DNA from: an uncultured Pseudomonadota bacterium
GTDB taxonomy: Bacteria; Pseudomonadota; Gammaproteobacteria; Burkholderiales; SG8-39
DNA length: 64,000 bases
Direction of reading: 5' to 3'
Assembly: GCA_903921325.1 (NCBI GenBank)
Contig: CAIXPL010000008.1
Span: 272,029-336,028, forward strand
Shown here: one piece after another, positions 18,267 to 27,216 of the stretch
Layout of the letters: each line of letters begins with the position of its first letter
Position numbering within the stretch: the stretch's first letter is position 1
Translations under genes and position numbers: made by a program
The notes under the pieces: generated by a model
Told to the model about the DNA's origin: nothing
The model's input: only the letters and a program-made list of their open reading frames with translations
Database searches by the model: none

Positions 18267-19586
18267 TCACAGTGCAAGCAGACCGCGCAGCGTGTTGTAC
18301 AGAGTCGAACCGCGCGAGTGCGCGCTGGGAACCTGTGCGCTTTGCGCGATGGCCGCTGCGCTCAGTTCGCTCGCCAGCAATTGGGTGTTGAGGGTCGCGG
18401 CACGAGCCTGCTGATAGGCCTGCAGCGCGTCGGCTTCCTTGGTGAGCAGGGCGATCTGTTCGCCTAACTCACGACGTCGCTCGAGAATGTCGCGTGCGCT
18501 CTGACCAGGTCGCGGGCTCAGCTGCCGCACCTGAGACATCAAATCAACCAAGGCACTACGCGTCTGCGCTATCGCAACCTGCCCGGAGATGACGTCTCGA
18601 TACAGCGCCCGGGCGCTCGCCGATAATTGCCGTACTGACAGAACCTCGGCCGACTGGATCAGCCCGGAGGCAGCGCTGGGCAAACACGCATCACCCGCGA
18701 CTGCGCCCGGGCTATTCATCGCATCGCCAGCGCAATCAGGTATTGACGCGGGCGCCTCACCAGCCAGGACCCTGTCGAGCGCAAGGCTGACTCGCGATCC
18801 GATGTTGCGGTTGAGCTGATACAACGTGACCTGTGGTGGCGCCACCTCAAGACCGCTACCGCCAATTCGGGTATCCGGCAGCAGACCGAGCAGCGCCTGC
18901 ATCGCTGGAGTCACCTGCAGATTGGTGTGGTCGCGCAGAAAATCGAGGACACCCTTGGCGGCAGGTAAGCCGTCTGCCAAACCGCCCAGAGTCTGCTCAT
19001 TGGCGCAAGCCTGGTACGCAGCGGTGGGTGATGCGCCTGAATTTACCTGCGCGTCATAGCATTGGTCCTGTACGCTTGCCATGCGCTGCGCGCCCAGATT
19101 CAGTCCCTGTTGCTGGGCCTGCTGTGCATTGCAGGCGGTTTGAAATGAGCCAAATCGGGCCGAATAGTTCTGATGCAGCGTGTCAAGCACCGAGGCCAGC
19201 GTTGGGGTGGCATATGCGAGGGTGACCAGATAGTTCATGACGGCGGCTTGCGCTCCGCTCAGCAACTGGCCGCGAATTTCATTTAGCAGCTGTCGGGGGT
19301 CATAGGCGCGCAGAAAGCCGCTGTAATCCAGTGCCGAGCAGGACAACCGGGCGCGGCCACTGAATCCGATCGCAGGCCCTTCCTGCTGCATGGCCGGATT
19401 CCACCGGGATGCGGCGCCCGCACGGGCAGCGAAGCGATATTCCTCGGCCGTTACGGCATCTCCGATGATCGGATGAGTGGCACGTCCAGGGTTGCTCAAA
19501 CTGAGGGCAAGTGCAAAGGCCAGCGCGGTGATCACGCGTCGGGTACTGGGCGGATGCGGCGCGGTGATCTCAGCGTTCTTGCACAA
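18267..19586 (-). CDS. TraH/PFL_4711-like type IV secretion envelope protein
   Basis: About 439 residues with a signal peptide (STRRVITALAFALALSLSNPGRA, cut before THPI). Cysteines and the pattern SRWNPAM...GRARLSCSALDY...LLNEIRGQLLSGAQAAVMNYL resemble the ICE protein family PFL_4711 and, more weakly, F-type TraH. The C-terminal half has heptad-like helices (SARDILERRRELGEQIALLTKEADALQAY region). The frame stays open to 19970, but that part is antisense-free overlap with the next gene upstream. I start at the TTG at 19586, which has GGAAG eight bases upstream and overlaps the preceding stop; a GTG at 19535 is the alternative. Confidence 0.55.
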   Translation of the reverse strand: MCKNAEITAPHPPSTRRVITALAFALALSLSNPGRATHPIIGDAVTAEEYRFAARAGAASRWNPAMQQEGPAIGFSGRARLSCSALDYSGFLRAYDPRQLLNEIRGQLLSGAQAAVMNYLVTLAYATPTLASVLDTLHQNYSARFGSFQTACNAQQAQQQGLNLGAQRMASVQDQCYDAQVNSGASPTAAYQACANEQTLGGLADGLPAAKGVLDFLRDHTNLQVTPAMQALLGLLPDTRIGGSGLEVAPPQVTLYQLNRNIGSRVSLALDRVLAGEAPASIPDCAGDAMNSPGAVAGDACLPSAASGLIQSAEVLSVRQLSASARALYRDVISGQVAIAQTRSALVDLMSQVRQLSPRPGQSARDILERRRELGEQIALLTKEADALQAYQQARAATLNTQLLASELSAAAIAQSAQVPSAHSRGSTLYNTLRGLLAL

Positions 19587-20352
19587 GATGAAGACTTCCG
19601 TATTGAAGCAAAAGACCCGGCGGGCGAGCTGAACCGGCTTGCCGGCCATTAGCGGCGGCATACGTATCACTTGATTCACCGTCGCCTGGCGTCTGCACCT
19701 GCGCTTGCAGATCGGACATTCGCTCTGCGATATAGGCGGCCAGCGACTCCCGCTGCAGCAGATCCTCACGCATGACGGCAATGTTCTTTTCAGTCGGATC
19801 GAGCAAAGCCCTGACTGCGCTGCGCGGCGGTTTGCCGTATTCGGCCAAAAAGCGATCGATATCGGCTTCGCTGACCGGACCTGCCGGACCGATCGGTGCT
19901 GTCGCGCCAGCCGCTGCAGGTGTTGGAATGACAGCGCGCGAGTCCGCCGGAGAATCAGCATGAGAGTCAACCTGAACGTCAGTCTGCGAGTCGCCCCGGA
20001 GACTCGACGGGCCGGCCGGTCGTGGCAACGACTGAGGCGAGGGTGCGCCGGGCATTTCGCGACTGCCTGCTACGGTTTGCTGCGTGCGACCTGCCGGTGT
20101 GATCGAGCTGCCTGCGGCGAGTGCGGGCTTCGGTTCGCAAGGCACACTTGCGCCCGGTGACAATGCGCTCGCACAACTCGGCGCATCACTACCTACGCGC
20201 AACAGGTCAAGCGCCAGCGCCGGCGCCGCGGGGGCGACCGTGATGAACACGCACGCGGCACAGCGACAGACCGCGTTCGCCAACGGCGAGCGCCGGCACG
20301 CTTGAACCACCGTGTGGCCCGGTTGCGGCTGAGCGGGCTGACGCGAGGGCAT
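19570..20352 (-). CDS. Exported protein of the type IV secretion operon, unknown family
   Basis: A 260-residue protein with an N-terminal signal sequence (VCRCAACVFITVAPAAPALAL). The middle 110 residues are low-complexity, including a run of D-S dipeptides (QTDVQVDSHADSPADSR). The C-terminal 80 residues look like a folded domain, with SEADIDRFLAEYGKPPRSAVRALLDPTEKNI as its best feature; I do not recognise the family with certainty. It lies between genes for TraC-like and TraH-like proteins, where F-type systems encode TraW, TraU and TrbC, but I see no similarity to those. It is most probably a periplasmic component of this secretion system. Confidence 0.6.
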   Translation of the reverse strand: MPSRQPAQPQPGHTVVQACRRSPLANAVCRCAACVFITVAPAAPALALDLLRVGSDAPSCASALSPGASVPCEPKPALAAGSSITPAGRTQQTVAGSREMPGAPSPQSLPRPAGPSSLRGDSQTDVQVDSHADSPADSRAVIPTPAAAGATAPIGPAGPVSEADIDRFLAEYGKPPRSAVRALLDPTEKNIAVMREDLLQRESLAAYIAERMSDLQAQVQTPGDGESSDTYAAANGRQAGSARPPGLLLQYGSLHLVQER

Positions 20353-20363
20353 CGGGTTTCCTG

Positions 20364-21317
20364 CTACTGGCCATTCACGGTAGCAAGCGGCGCGAATCCT
20401 GGCTGACTCACTGGCACCCTGACCACCCGCCCGAACGGCGATAGCAGGATGACCTGGTCGACCGCTATTCCAACAGCCTCCCAGCCGCTGGCAAACGCAT
20501 GCCCTGCGTGTATCCAGACAGGCGGCCCTTGGCCCTCTTGCACCAGCGCACCCATACCTTCTGCCTGATCGCGCAACGCGAGGACCATGATCGGTGCACC
20601 ACTCGGGGCGAGCTCGGCCACGATGTCGGCATCGGCGAGCGGGTCAGACACCGGCACTGAGCGCGTAGTGAGCGCAGCGGCTGATCCGTTTCCCCGGTGC
20701 GGTGCAATCGCAGCGGGTCGACCGGAGGTGCCCTCAGGTGATGTGTCAGTGCCGCCGGCCGCATCTCGATCTGCACCGGGAACGGCGGGCACAATCGATA
20801 CCGACCCCACCTGGGCTCGCGCAGCCGAGGCACCTGTCGGCGCCGGTTTTGGCAGCTCGTTTCGCCCGACCCGCGGTGCACGCGGCAGTCCCGACGCCGA
20901 CACTCCGGCGTTTGCCTCGAGCGCATCGTTCGCGCGATTGGCGCCGATGGCTGACCCGGCATGCGCCGGCCAGGCAGAGATCAGACCGTGCATTGCAAGC
21001 GCGATCGCCAGACCGACCAGCAAGCTGACCTGGGCCGTGGCCTTGCCCAGGATGGGCACAATTGAGTACTGGGCGTCAGGCTGTGCGCCATCGTTATTGA
21101 AAGCGGCAGCCAGCGTGGGGGGCGTTGAGTGCGCGGCTATCGCAGCGAATTCAGTGGACCGCGTGGCTTGCCCGGTCGCCTGAGCGGCGTCGCTTACAGG
21201 CTGGCACGGTGCCGCCGGCAGATCGTCGTGGCGTGTCCGCAGCAGACCATGACGCTGATCACGCTCAGCCAATAGGGATCGATAAGGATTCGCCACTGCG
21301 GCAGATTCGCCTTGCAT
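20364..21317 (-). CDS. Single-span envelope protein with GspC/PilP-like C-terminus
   Basis: A 317-residue protein of the secretion operon. A 100-residue disordered N-terminus precedes one membrane span (VSLLVGLAIALAMHGLISAW). After a long Ala/Pro/Gly-rich periplasmic linker, the last 90 residues contain HAFASGWEAVGIAVDQVILLSPFGRVVRVPV. The pattern of a short beta repeat in which a gain of binding precedes a hydrophobic strand and an Arg-Val-Val-Arg edge recalls the HR domain of GspC and PilP, though this is pattern recognition and not an alignment. The ATG overlaps the traC stop by one base (TGATG), so I reject the extension to 21386. Possible inner-to-outer-membrane adapter. Confidence 0.55.
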   Translation of the reverse strand: MQGESAAVANPYRSLLAERDQRHGLLRTRHDDLPAAPCQPVSDAAQATGQATRSTEFAAIAAHSTPPTLAAAFNNDGAQPDAQYSIVPILGKATAQVSLLVGLAIALAMHGLISAWPAHAGSAIGANRANDALEANAGVSASGLPRAPRVGRNELPKPAPTGASAARAQVGSVSIVPAVPGADRDAAGGTDTSPEGTSGRPAAIAPHRGNGSAAALTTRSVPVSDPLADADIVAELAPSGAPIMVLALRDQAEGMGALVQEGQGPPVWIHAGHAFASGWEAVGIAVDQVILLSPFGRVVRVPVSQPGFAPLATVNGQ

Positions 21318-23827
21318 CAGCTGTTCCTTCCATAAGGGTGGCGCTGGGCAAACACTTCCACGGCCGCCGCCAGATCGCCTCCACACGCGCGCTGCAATTC
21401 GGCGAGGCGCGCTGAATCGGTAGGGTCGGTAGTCGCAATTGCGTATTTCAGCGGATCGGGAAGGACTCGCCCGACCGTCGAAGGAAGACCCTGCGACTTC
21501 ACCAGAAATTCACCATAGCGTCCCTTGCGCAGTTCGAGCGAGGCGATCAGCTCGCGCTCCTTGTCGCTCAGCTCAAGGTAGCGCGGCAACTCCGCGAGCG
21601 ATGAAGGTTCCTGCGGCAAGATGAATTTCGTTGCGGTGTTGGCAAGAACCGCGCGGCCAAGAGGTGTATCAAAGTCGCTGAGTAGTTGCGACACGGCAAA
21701 GGCCATGCCGTTGCAGGATCGGTAAGCGCGAAAGGCCTTTTCCACCAATTCGGCCGAACTGCGATCGCGCATCAAGGCCCACCCTTCGTCCAGTCCCAGC
21801 ACTTTCTGCTGACCCAGCCTTTCGGGGTCGAGCATGATTGCATTCACATATCCGAACAGACACAGCGATACCGCTGCTGCGCAAGGCAGGTTCACCACAT
21901 TCGACAGGTTGAAAAAAATGAACGAGCTGTTGATATCAAGTGAACTGGCGCGATTGAACAAGCGCGAATAGGGGCCCGCGACATAGGGGCGCAGGCGCAC
22001 GACCAGGTCGCGTCCGCGCGGCGTGCGTTCAAGCCTTTCGACTATATGGTCCAGGCGATTCTCGCGCAGCGGCCGGCCCGCGCGCGAGTCCCAGTTCAAG
22101 TGCGCGGCGCTCATTGCGCATTCGGTCAACAACCCCTCAACCTCCTTGTCAATGGCCAGACGCTCCTGGCCGTCGGTGAGCATGAGACCGAGCACTGCGA
22201 CCCAGATGGCAGCGTTTTCATGCGTTGGTGCACCGGCAAACGGATTGATCGAGTGCTCGCCGTCCAAGCCCAGTGTGACCGATTGCCCGAGCAGACGCGC
22301 CAGACGCTCGTAGTCCGGCTTGATCGACAACAGGCATGACCACACATCAGGTAAACGATGCAACTGCAACAGGTAGTCGTGTACCCAGAATGACTTGCCG
22401 GACCCCGATCCGCCCACCACCAGAAAATGCGGATTGCGATCGCACACCCGGGGATCGAGAAAAAGCGGCGTGCCCCATCGCGTTGGATAAAGCGCGAGCG
22501 AGCGTTCGGCATCCGTACCCTGCCAATAGCCCGCCAGTGGAATCATCGCCGCGGCATCGGCTGACATCATTCGACGGCTGCGGCACTGCGCGCGATCAAC
22601 GGTTGTGGTGCGCCCGCCGGGCAGGCAACTGAAGAGCAAGGAGCTGCCGATGCGACGTTCGATCTCTGCCGGCATATAACGATCGAGCACGCTCAGTATG
22701 CGGTGTGCCCGATCGGCGGTCTCATCATCACTGCCGCCGCGCACCCAGACCACCAATCGGGCCCCGCCCGGATTTTCCCCTGCAAACATGCGCCGCTGCG
22801 CCTCGGCGAACGACTCGTCCTTCTCCTCCACCTCGACTTCATTGAACGGCAGGGCACTTTTGCGATTGATATGCTGGCCGGTCTTCAGAGAAAACAACGC
22901 CTTTACTCTGGACGAAGCCTGATAGGAAAGACAGACCGTGACGCCGTGCTCATGATCGGTGATCGGTGCAAGCATCCCCGGTCCGACCGTGCCTTGCCAG
23001 GCCATGGCGACTGCGCGATGCCAGCAACGCTCACCACGCACCTCGGTCACAAATTCACCCTGGTCGACACGCACAATGTCGCCGAACTGAGCGATCGTCT
23101 CGCCTGGCGATTCAAATCCTGTGAACGCGGCGCGCGGCGCGTGGGTCTGGGTGCGCTGTGGAAACAGCAGACTTCCGACCCATTCGATGTAGTCGTCTGC
23201 GGTCATCGCCTCAAGCGTGAGCCCGGCTTCGGTTGCGGTTTGTTCGATCTGCCGCACCTGCTGGCGAAACTGCATTCCAATGTGATGAAGGTCCTCCTCC
23301 AGCTTGCGCTCCAGTCGCGTCGCGCTGAATGCAAGCAGTGAGCTCAGCTGGTTGCCTGACAGGAGACGACTGGGCGCGCTCTTTAAGAACAGTCGGATCT
23401 GCTGGGTGCGAGGCCAGAAGTTGAGCGATGAATCCTCCGGCAGGAATCCTTCGCGGCGCGCACCGCGCCAGCGAGCCATCACGCATTCGGCCAGGCGTCT
23501 TGACAGCGACCCCTGTGCAGCCGGCGATCGGCGGGCATATTGCTGCATTACCGCTTCGATGTCGTTGCCTCGATCAATTTGAAACTCGAGCGTGCAATCC
23601 TCCTGCAAGGATCGGAGCAAGGCATCGCACGCCTGCTCAACCCATTGCTCACCATCGTCGATCGACTCAAGCGTGGGTACCGCCACATCCCAGGCAAAGC
23701 CAAGGCAGGCGTCGCGCAGTAAATGCACATCGCGCAATCCCGCCACATCACCAATTGCCATTGTGGGAATAAGGTGCACCAGGCGAGTGGGCAGATTGCC
23801 GGGGGTGGCCTGCAGGCGGCGAATCAT
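21317..23827 (-). CDS. traC: TraC/VirB4-type conjugation ATPase
   Basis: An 836-residue cytoplasmic ATPase that powers pilus assembly. Walker A is GGSGSGKSFWVHDYLL at about residues 456-471, and Walker B is VLGLDEGWALM near residue 690, followed by AYRSCNGMAFAVSQ, the arginine and glutamine motifs of the family. The N-terminal 400 residues carry the TraC/VirB4 region with FLPEDSSLNFWPRTQQ. Length matches F-type TraC (about 875) and VirB4. The start overlaps traV by four bases. It is the only ATPase visible in the operon; no VirB11 or TraD equivalent is seen. Confidence 0.88.
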   Translation of the reverse strand: MIRRLQATPGNLPTRLVHLIPTMAIGDVAGLRDVHLLRDACLGFAWDVAVPTLESIDDGEQWVEQACDALLRSLQEDCTLEFQIDRGNDIEAVMQQYARRSPAAQGSLSRRLAECVMARWRGARREGFLPEDSSLNFWPRTQQIRLFLKSAPSRLLSGNQLSSLLAFSATRLERKLEEDLHHIGMQFRQQVRQIEQTATEAGLTLEAMTADDYIEWVGSLLFPQRTQTHAPRAAFTGFESPGETIAQFGDIVRVDQGEFVTEVRGERCWHRAVAMAWQGTVGPGMLAPITDHEHGVTVCLSYQASSRVKALFSLKTGQHINRKSALPFNEVEVEEKDESFAEAQRRMFAGENPGGARLVVWVRGGSDDETADRAHRILSVLDRYMPAEIERRIGSSLLFSCLPGGRTTTVDRAQCRSRRMMSADAAAMIPLAGYWQGTDAERSLALYPTRWGTPLFLDPRVCDRNPHFLVVGGSGSGKSFWVHDYLLQLHRLPDVWSCLLSIKPDYERLARLLGQSVTLGLDGEHSINPFAGAPTHENAAIWVAVLGLMLTDGQERLAIDKEVEGLLTECAMSAAHLNWDSRAGRPLRENRLDHIVERLERTPRGRDLVVRLRPYVAGPYSRLFNRASSLDINSSFIFFNLSNVVNLPCAAAVSLCLFGYVNAIMLDPERLGQQKVLGLDEGWALMRDRSSAELVEKAFRAYRSCNGMAFAVSQLLSDFDTPLGRAVLANTATKFILPQEPSSLAELPRYLELSDKERELIASLELRKGRYGEFLVKSQGLPSTVGRVLPDPLKYAIATTDPTDSARLAELQRACGGDLAAAVEVFAQRHPYGRNS

Positions 23828-24255
23828 GGCGCGGGTGAACCCGTCGGCGCGGACAGTGTGCTGGTCGGTGTTGCCGCAGCAGCCGCCTGGCTGGCCGGAC
23901 GCGCCGCGGATCTTGGCAGTGCGACCGATTCGATGGCATCCAGCCGACCATCGGGCAGCACCCAGCGTGGTGCAGCCACCTGCAATGCGACCCAGCTGCC
24001 AAAGTGTCTGGCACCGAGCTCGTCTTTCCAGGGTTTCACATACACCATCCGGATGTCCGGAGCGCTAACCACGGGGATGGGGATCGGTGACGGCTGAGCA
24101 CTATTTGCCAGCCGCGCTTCGATCCCGCTGTAATCCGCGCGCAGTCCGGCATTCCAGGCATCCTGGACACTCATGGTAGGCACCTTCACCTGGACCGCCG
24201 GTGTCGCACAGCCGGCGACCGAGAGGGCCAGTGTCATGGCTCGTGCCGCCCTCAT
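23824..24255 (-). CDS. traV: TraV-like outer-membrane lipoprotein
   Basis: A 143-residue lipoprotein. The leader ends with the lipobox LSVAGC. The central RMVYVKPWKDELGARHFGSWVALQV segment matches the TraV C-terminal pattern in which a valine/tryptophan strand (xxW-x-P-W) precedes an aromatic exposed strand. TraV anchors the VirB10/TraB and VirB9/TraK ring to the outer membrane. It overlaps traB and traC by four bases each, which is the canonical traB-traV-traC order. F TraV is about 170 residues. Confidence 0.72.
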   Translation of the reverse strand: MRAARAMTLALSVAGCATPAVQVKVPTMSVQDAWNAGLRADYSGIEARLANSAQPSPIPIPVVSAPDIRMVYVKPWKDELGARHFGSWVALQVAAPRWVLPDGRLDAIESVALPRSAARPASQAAAAATPTSTLSAPTGSPAP

Positions 24256-25427
24256 CGCGCAACTCGCACGGTCGACACCGAGCGGACCCCTGTTGGCAGC
24301 GTGAGCGCACTGGTCAGAAACACCGTTACCTCAACCCCTCCGCCGGTTTGGACCGTTGGACGGAACGCGTCGTAGTACTCCTGAATCTGCTGACTCAAGC
24401 CGCGCCCGGCGCCGACCGCAGCACCACCGGCCATGGCGGTCGCCGGATTTCCGGTGACCACACTTGTGGTGGCGCCGCTCACCGGGGACACCGTGCTGGT
24501 CAGTGCTCCCTGTGCCAGCAGCGCACCGGCGCCTTGAACAAGGCCGGCAGCGCCTGCTGCAGCGAGCTTACCCTCACCGGAATTGATCAAAGTCGCGGCG
24601 ATGCCATGAATGCCGTCCCGACTATCCACGACGTATCCGGCGGTTGGCCATGAACGGGTACGCGCGTCGGGAAACGTACAAGTGACTTTGATTGGTTTGA
24701 TGTTGATGCGCCCGGCCGCAATATCGGCACTGCCCTCACCCAACACCACGCAACCATCCACGTTTTGTTCAAAATCGTTGGCGGAGTGATAGCCGCCGGT
24801 GAGTCGTATATGGGTATAGCGATAATCACCGCCTTGCGATGCCACCAGACCGTTGATAAGGCGGCCTTGCGCCCACCCGTCGGGCGGGATGACATAGGCG
24901 TCGGATTCCTGACTGACCGGCTGCGTCAGATTGCTCAGGCCGGGCACCATCGGGGCAGATTCGGTGAACCGGGTCTGTCCGTCACGAATCGGCACAAACT
25001 TCGCATCAGGCGGCGGGCGTGGCGATTCCACTTCGGGAGATCTTGGCGCAGGAAGCGTGCCCGCGCCGGGGGCGCGGGCGTCATTCACCATGCGCGCCAC
25101 TCGATCCATCTGGGCAATATCGCGTGCCTCGCGCGCCTGTTCGCGTGCATCAAGCTCGCTGCGGAACGCCTGCATCTGCTCCTGCACCCGCTGTTCCAGT
25201 TGCACCTGATAACCTCGATCGAAGCGCTCCGAGCGGGGCGCCTCACCCAGACGCGACGACCCCGGGTTTGGCACGGGCAACGCTCGTTCGAGCGCAGGGT
25301 TGTCAGTGGACGGTGTTAGCACACCCACCAGGATGAACAGAAGTGCCATCACCCCCGCGATCAGGATGAGCAGACGCTGTCGTGGTGTGAGCCGGGCAAG
25401 TTCGACCGGAACGACCAGCTTTACCAT
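24252..25427 (-). CDS. traB: TraB/VirB10-type type IV secretion scaffold protein
   Basis: A 391-residue inner-membrane-anchored periplasmic scaffold. It has a membrane span at LLILIAGVMALLFILVGVL, a predicted coiled coil (residues 70-110, YQVQLEQRVQEQMQAFRS), a Pro-rich stretch, and the TrbI/VirB10 domain. Inside it, FEQNVDGCVVLGEGSADI and KVTCTF, with paired cysteines, are a close match to the F-type TraB pattern. It spans both membranes in the core complex. The start overlaps traK by seven bases. Confidence 0.85.
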   Translation of the reverse strand: MVKLVVPVELARLTPRQRLLILIAGVMALLFILVGVLTPSTDNPALERALPVPNPGSSRLGEAPRSERFDRGYQVQLEQRVQEQMQAFRSELDAREQAREARDIAQMDRVARMVNDARAPGAGTLPAPRSPEVESPRPPPDAKFVPIRDGQTRFTESAPMVPGLSNLTQPVSQESDAYVIPPDGWAQGRLINGLVASQGGDYRYTHIRLTGGYHSANDFEQNVDGCVVLGEGSADIAAGRINIKPIKVTCTFPDARTRSWPTAGYVVDSRDGIHGIAATLINSGEGKLAAAGAAGLVQGAGALLAQGALTSTVSPVSGATTSVVTGNPATAMAGGAAVGAGRGLSQQIQEYYDAFRPTVQTGGGVEVTVFLTSALTLPTGVRSVSTVRVAR

Positions 25428-26320
25428 GCAGCGACCTCAGGTTTCATGAACACCAGATAGGCCCGGGTGCTGCTCGTCAGGTCATCGAAGCGATATCGAT
25501 TCGCGGCAAAGATGCGCAGCAGACCAAAGTCCGGAATCATGATTTCGATTCGCTCCGGGTCGAGGTCATAGTGCGCACCAGGCCGTGCGGGGTGGGTGAG
25601 CACGGCGACGATGCCGGTAATCTGCGGTGACATCCAGACCTGTTCGGCCTGAATGCGCAGCTCCGGAGAATCGAGCAAGGTTCGACTGGATTGCGCAACC
25701 CGAAATCCCGTCGGTGGTTGCCCCTGCATGAGGCGCAGCATCAACGCCATGGGATTGGGCGTTGGTGCAGGTGGATTGTCGAGCAAGGCCGCTGTGGCAC
25801 TGCCGGTGTGAGAAAGCGGCTGAACCCGCGTCAGCACCTCGGCAGTGTCGGGCGTGGCATTGCGGGCCGCATCGCTGTGCTGTTGATCAGTGCTGTGCGA
25901 GCGCAGATCGACCTCGAGAATGGAATGAAAGGGCAGTGCCGTGCTCGCTCGCACCACATACAGGTTGCCACTCTCGCCACGCAAGATGACACGGACATCC
26001 ACCCTTGCCAGTCGCGGCGAGAGGGATAAGGTGCGTTGATCAATGGTCAACACCGCGACCAGCGCAGGGTCCTCGACGATATATCCGTTCAGGCGCTCGG
26101 GCAGGCGCAGGACGGACTGCGCGTTCAACTGCAGACCAAGCGGAATGGACAGCCGACCATCCCAGGTGAAACCTGCCGGCAGCGCCTGCCCGACAGGCAG
26201 ACCGAGCAGAAGAGCCGCCACAAGCAAGCGCAACAACGATGACCATGGCGCGCTTGCCCGCGCTGTTCGCTGCTGGCTTGCGCTCAACACGCTGTCGGGC
26301 ACCGGCGCGCAATCAATCAT
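25421..26320 (-). CDS. traK: TraK/VirB9-type type IV secretion protein
   Basis: A 299-residue exported protein, predicted outer-membrane-ring component. The leader has a hydrophobic stretch (LLRLLVAALLLGLPVGQALPA). The mature part has alternating beta strands and a C-terminal RYRFDDLTSSTRAYLVFM segment; the position between traE and traB and the length fit TraK. Similarity to VirB9 is limited, so the name rests partly on synteny. I start at the ATG at 26320, which overlaps the traE stop by eight bases (ATGATTGA); an upstream ATG at 26359 is possible. Confidence 0.68.
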   Translation of the reverse strand: MIDCAPVPDSVLSASQQRTARASAPWSSLLRLLVAALLLGLPVGQALPAGFTWDGRLSIPLGLQLNAQSVLRLPERLNGYIVEDPALVAVLTIDQRTLSLSPRLARVDVRVILRGESGNLYVVRASTALPFHSILEVDLRSHSTDQQHSDAARNATPDTAEVLTRVQPLSHTGSATAALLDNPPAPTPNPMALMLRLMQGQPPTGFRVAQSSRTLLDSPELRIQAEQVWMSPQITGIVAVLTHPARPGAHYDLDPERIEIMIPDFGLLRIFAANRYRFDDLTSSTRAYLVFMKPEVAAW

Positions 26321-26921
26321 GGCCGCCACCGGAGACTGCTTCGACCGGCGCGATATCAATTGCGGCGATCTGGATCCCGTAAGGATTCAACTCGTCTGGC
26401 AGGCCGACGCGAAAGCGCATGCGAAACTCGTGGCGCAGTTCGGACATGAGCAAGGTGCCGCTACGCACTTCCCAACGACCACGTACCCGGTATTGATATA
26501 AACCGCCGGACTCGCTGAGCTGGTCTGGTTCATCGGGAAACAAAGCGCGGCTTTGCTGCTGGCTCAGAATTTCCTTCAGTCGCCGATCACGCTCCTGGCG
26601 GAACTGCGGCATGGCAAGCGGGTCGACATGTCGCTCCAGCTCCTGGAAGCGGGTCTCTGCCGTCAAATAGCTGATCGTGGCCACCAAGCCCAACAGATAA
26701 CGTGCGGCATTCCTGACATTCTCGCGCGTGAGTCCGGGGGCATACACACCTTCGGCGGCACCGGGCACGATATGAACCGGTTTGTGCTGCATCTGATAGG
26801 TAAGTTCACTGGCGAGTTTGAAGCTCAAGGCGAGCAACGCAACACAGATCGCCGTGAGCGCAAATGTAGCGAGCCACTGCATCGCCGCAGCGCGCTTGAG
26901 TGAGAGTAAAAGATCCTGCAT
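26313..26921 (-). CDS. traE: TraE/VirB8-like type IV secretion protein
   Basis: A 202-residue bitopic protein: short N-terminal tail, one membrane span (LATFALTAICVALLALSF), then a periplasmic domain that reads as the helix-plus-sheet TraE fold, with YLTAETRFQELERHVDP and WEVRSGTLLMSE as features. TraE occupies this place between traL and traK in F-type systems and nucleates the inner-membrane complex. The ATG at 26921 is preferred over the upstream ATG at 27011, whose extra 30 residues lie in the TraL frame region and are not conserved. Confidence 0.72.
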   Translation of the reverse strand: MQDLLLSLKRAAAMQWLATFALTAICVALLALSFKLASELTYQMQHKPVHIVPGAAEGVYAPGLTRENVRNAARYLLGLVATISYLTAETRFQELERHVDPLAMPQFRQERDRRLKEILSQQQSRALFPDEPDQLSESGGLYQYRVRGRWEVRSGTLLMSELRHEFRMRFRVGLPDELNPYGIQIAAIDIAPVEAVSGGGHD

Positions 26922-26943
26922 CAACGTCAACCGCGGCGCTGAT

Positions 26944-27201
26944 TCAACGATCGAGCCGACGGACGCTATGTGGCAGCAAGCCACGCACCGGGATACCGCT
27001 GCGATACGCAAGATGGAGCAAGTAGCCTTGCGCGCGACCGACCGTCAGTCGGGCATAAAGTAGCGGCAGAATGACCATCAGCAGCCATCCTGCGGCTTGC
27101 CAGAACGGGCGAATGAAGACGAAGGGAATCAGGGCGATGAGAAGAAATTCGATCAGCCGGGACGAGCGATCAATGTGCTTGGGTGTGGGTCTGAGCTCCA
27201 T
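26944..27201 (-). CDS. traL: TraL-like pilus assembly protein
   Basis: An 85-residue small membrane protein. It opens with PTPKHIDRSSRLIEFLLIALIP and has two hydrophobic stretches (LLIALIPFVFIRPF and AAGWLLMVILPLLYARL) followed by GYLLHLAYRSGIPV, the conserved end of TraL. Its position directly after the pilin gene and before traE is exactly the F-type order. Confidence 0.78.
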   Translation of the reverse strand: MELRPTPKHIDRSSRLIEFLLIALIPFVFIRPFWQAAGWLLMVILPLLYARLTVGRAQGYLLHLAYRSGIPVRGLLPHSVRRLDR

Positions 27202-27216
27202 TCGAGCGATCTCCAG

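Noticed and set aside
19587..19970. N-terminal extension of the TraH-like gene to 19970
   Set aside because: The extra 128 residues are Arg/Ser-rich, not conserved, and overlap the preceding gene in another frame; the signal peptide begins at about 19586.
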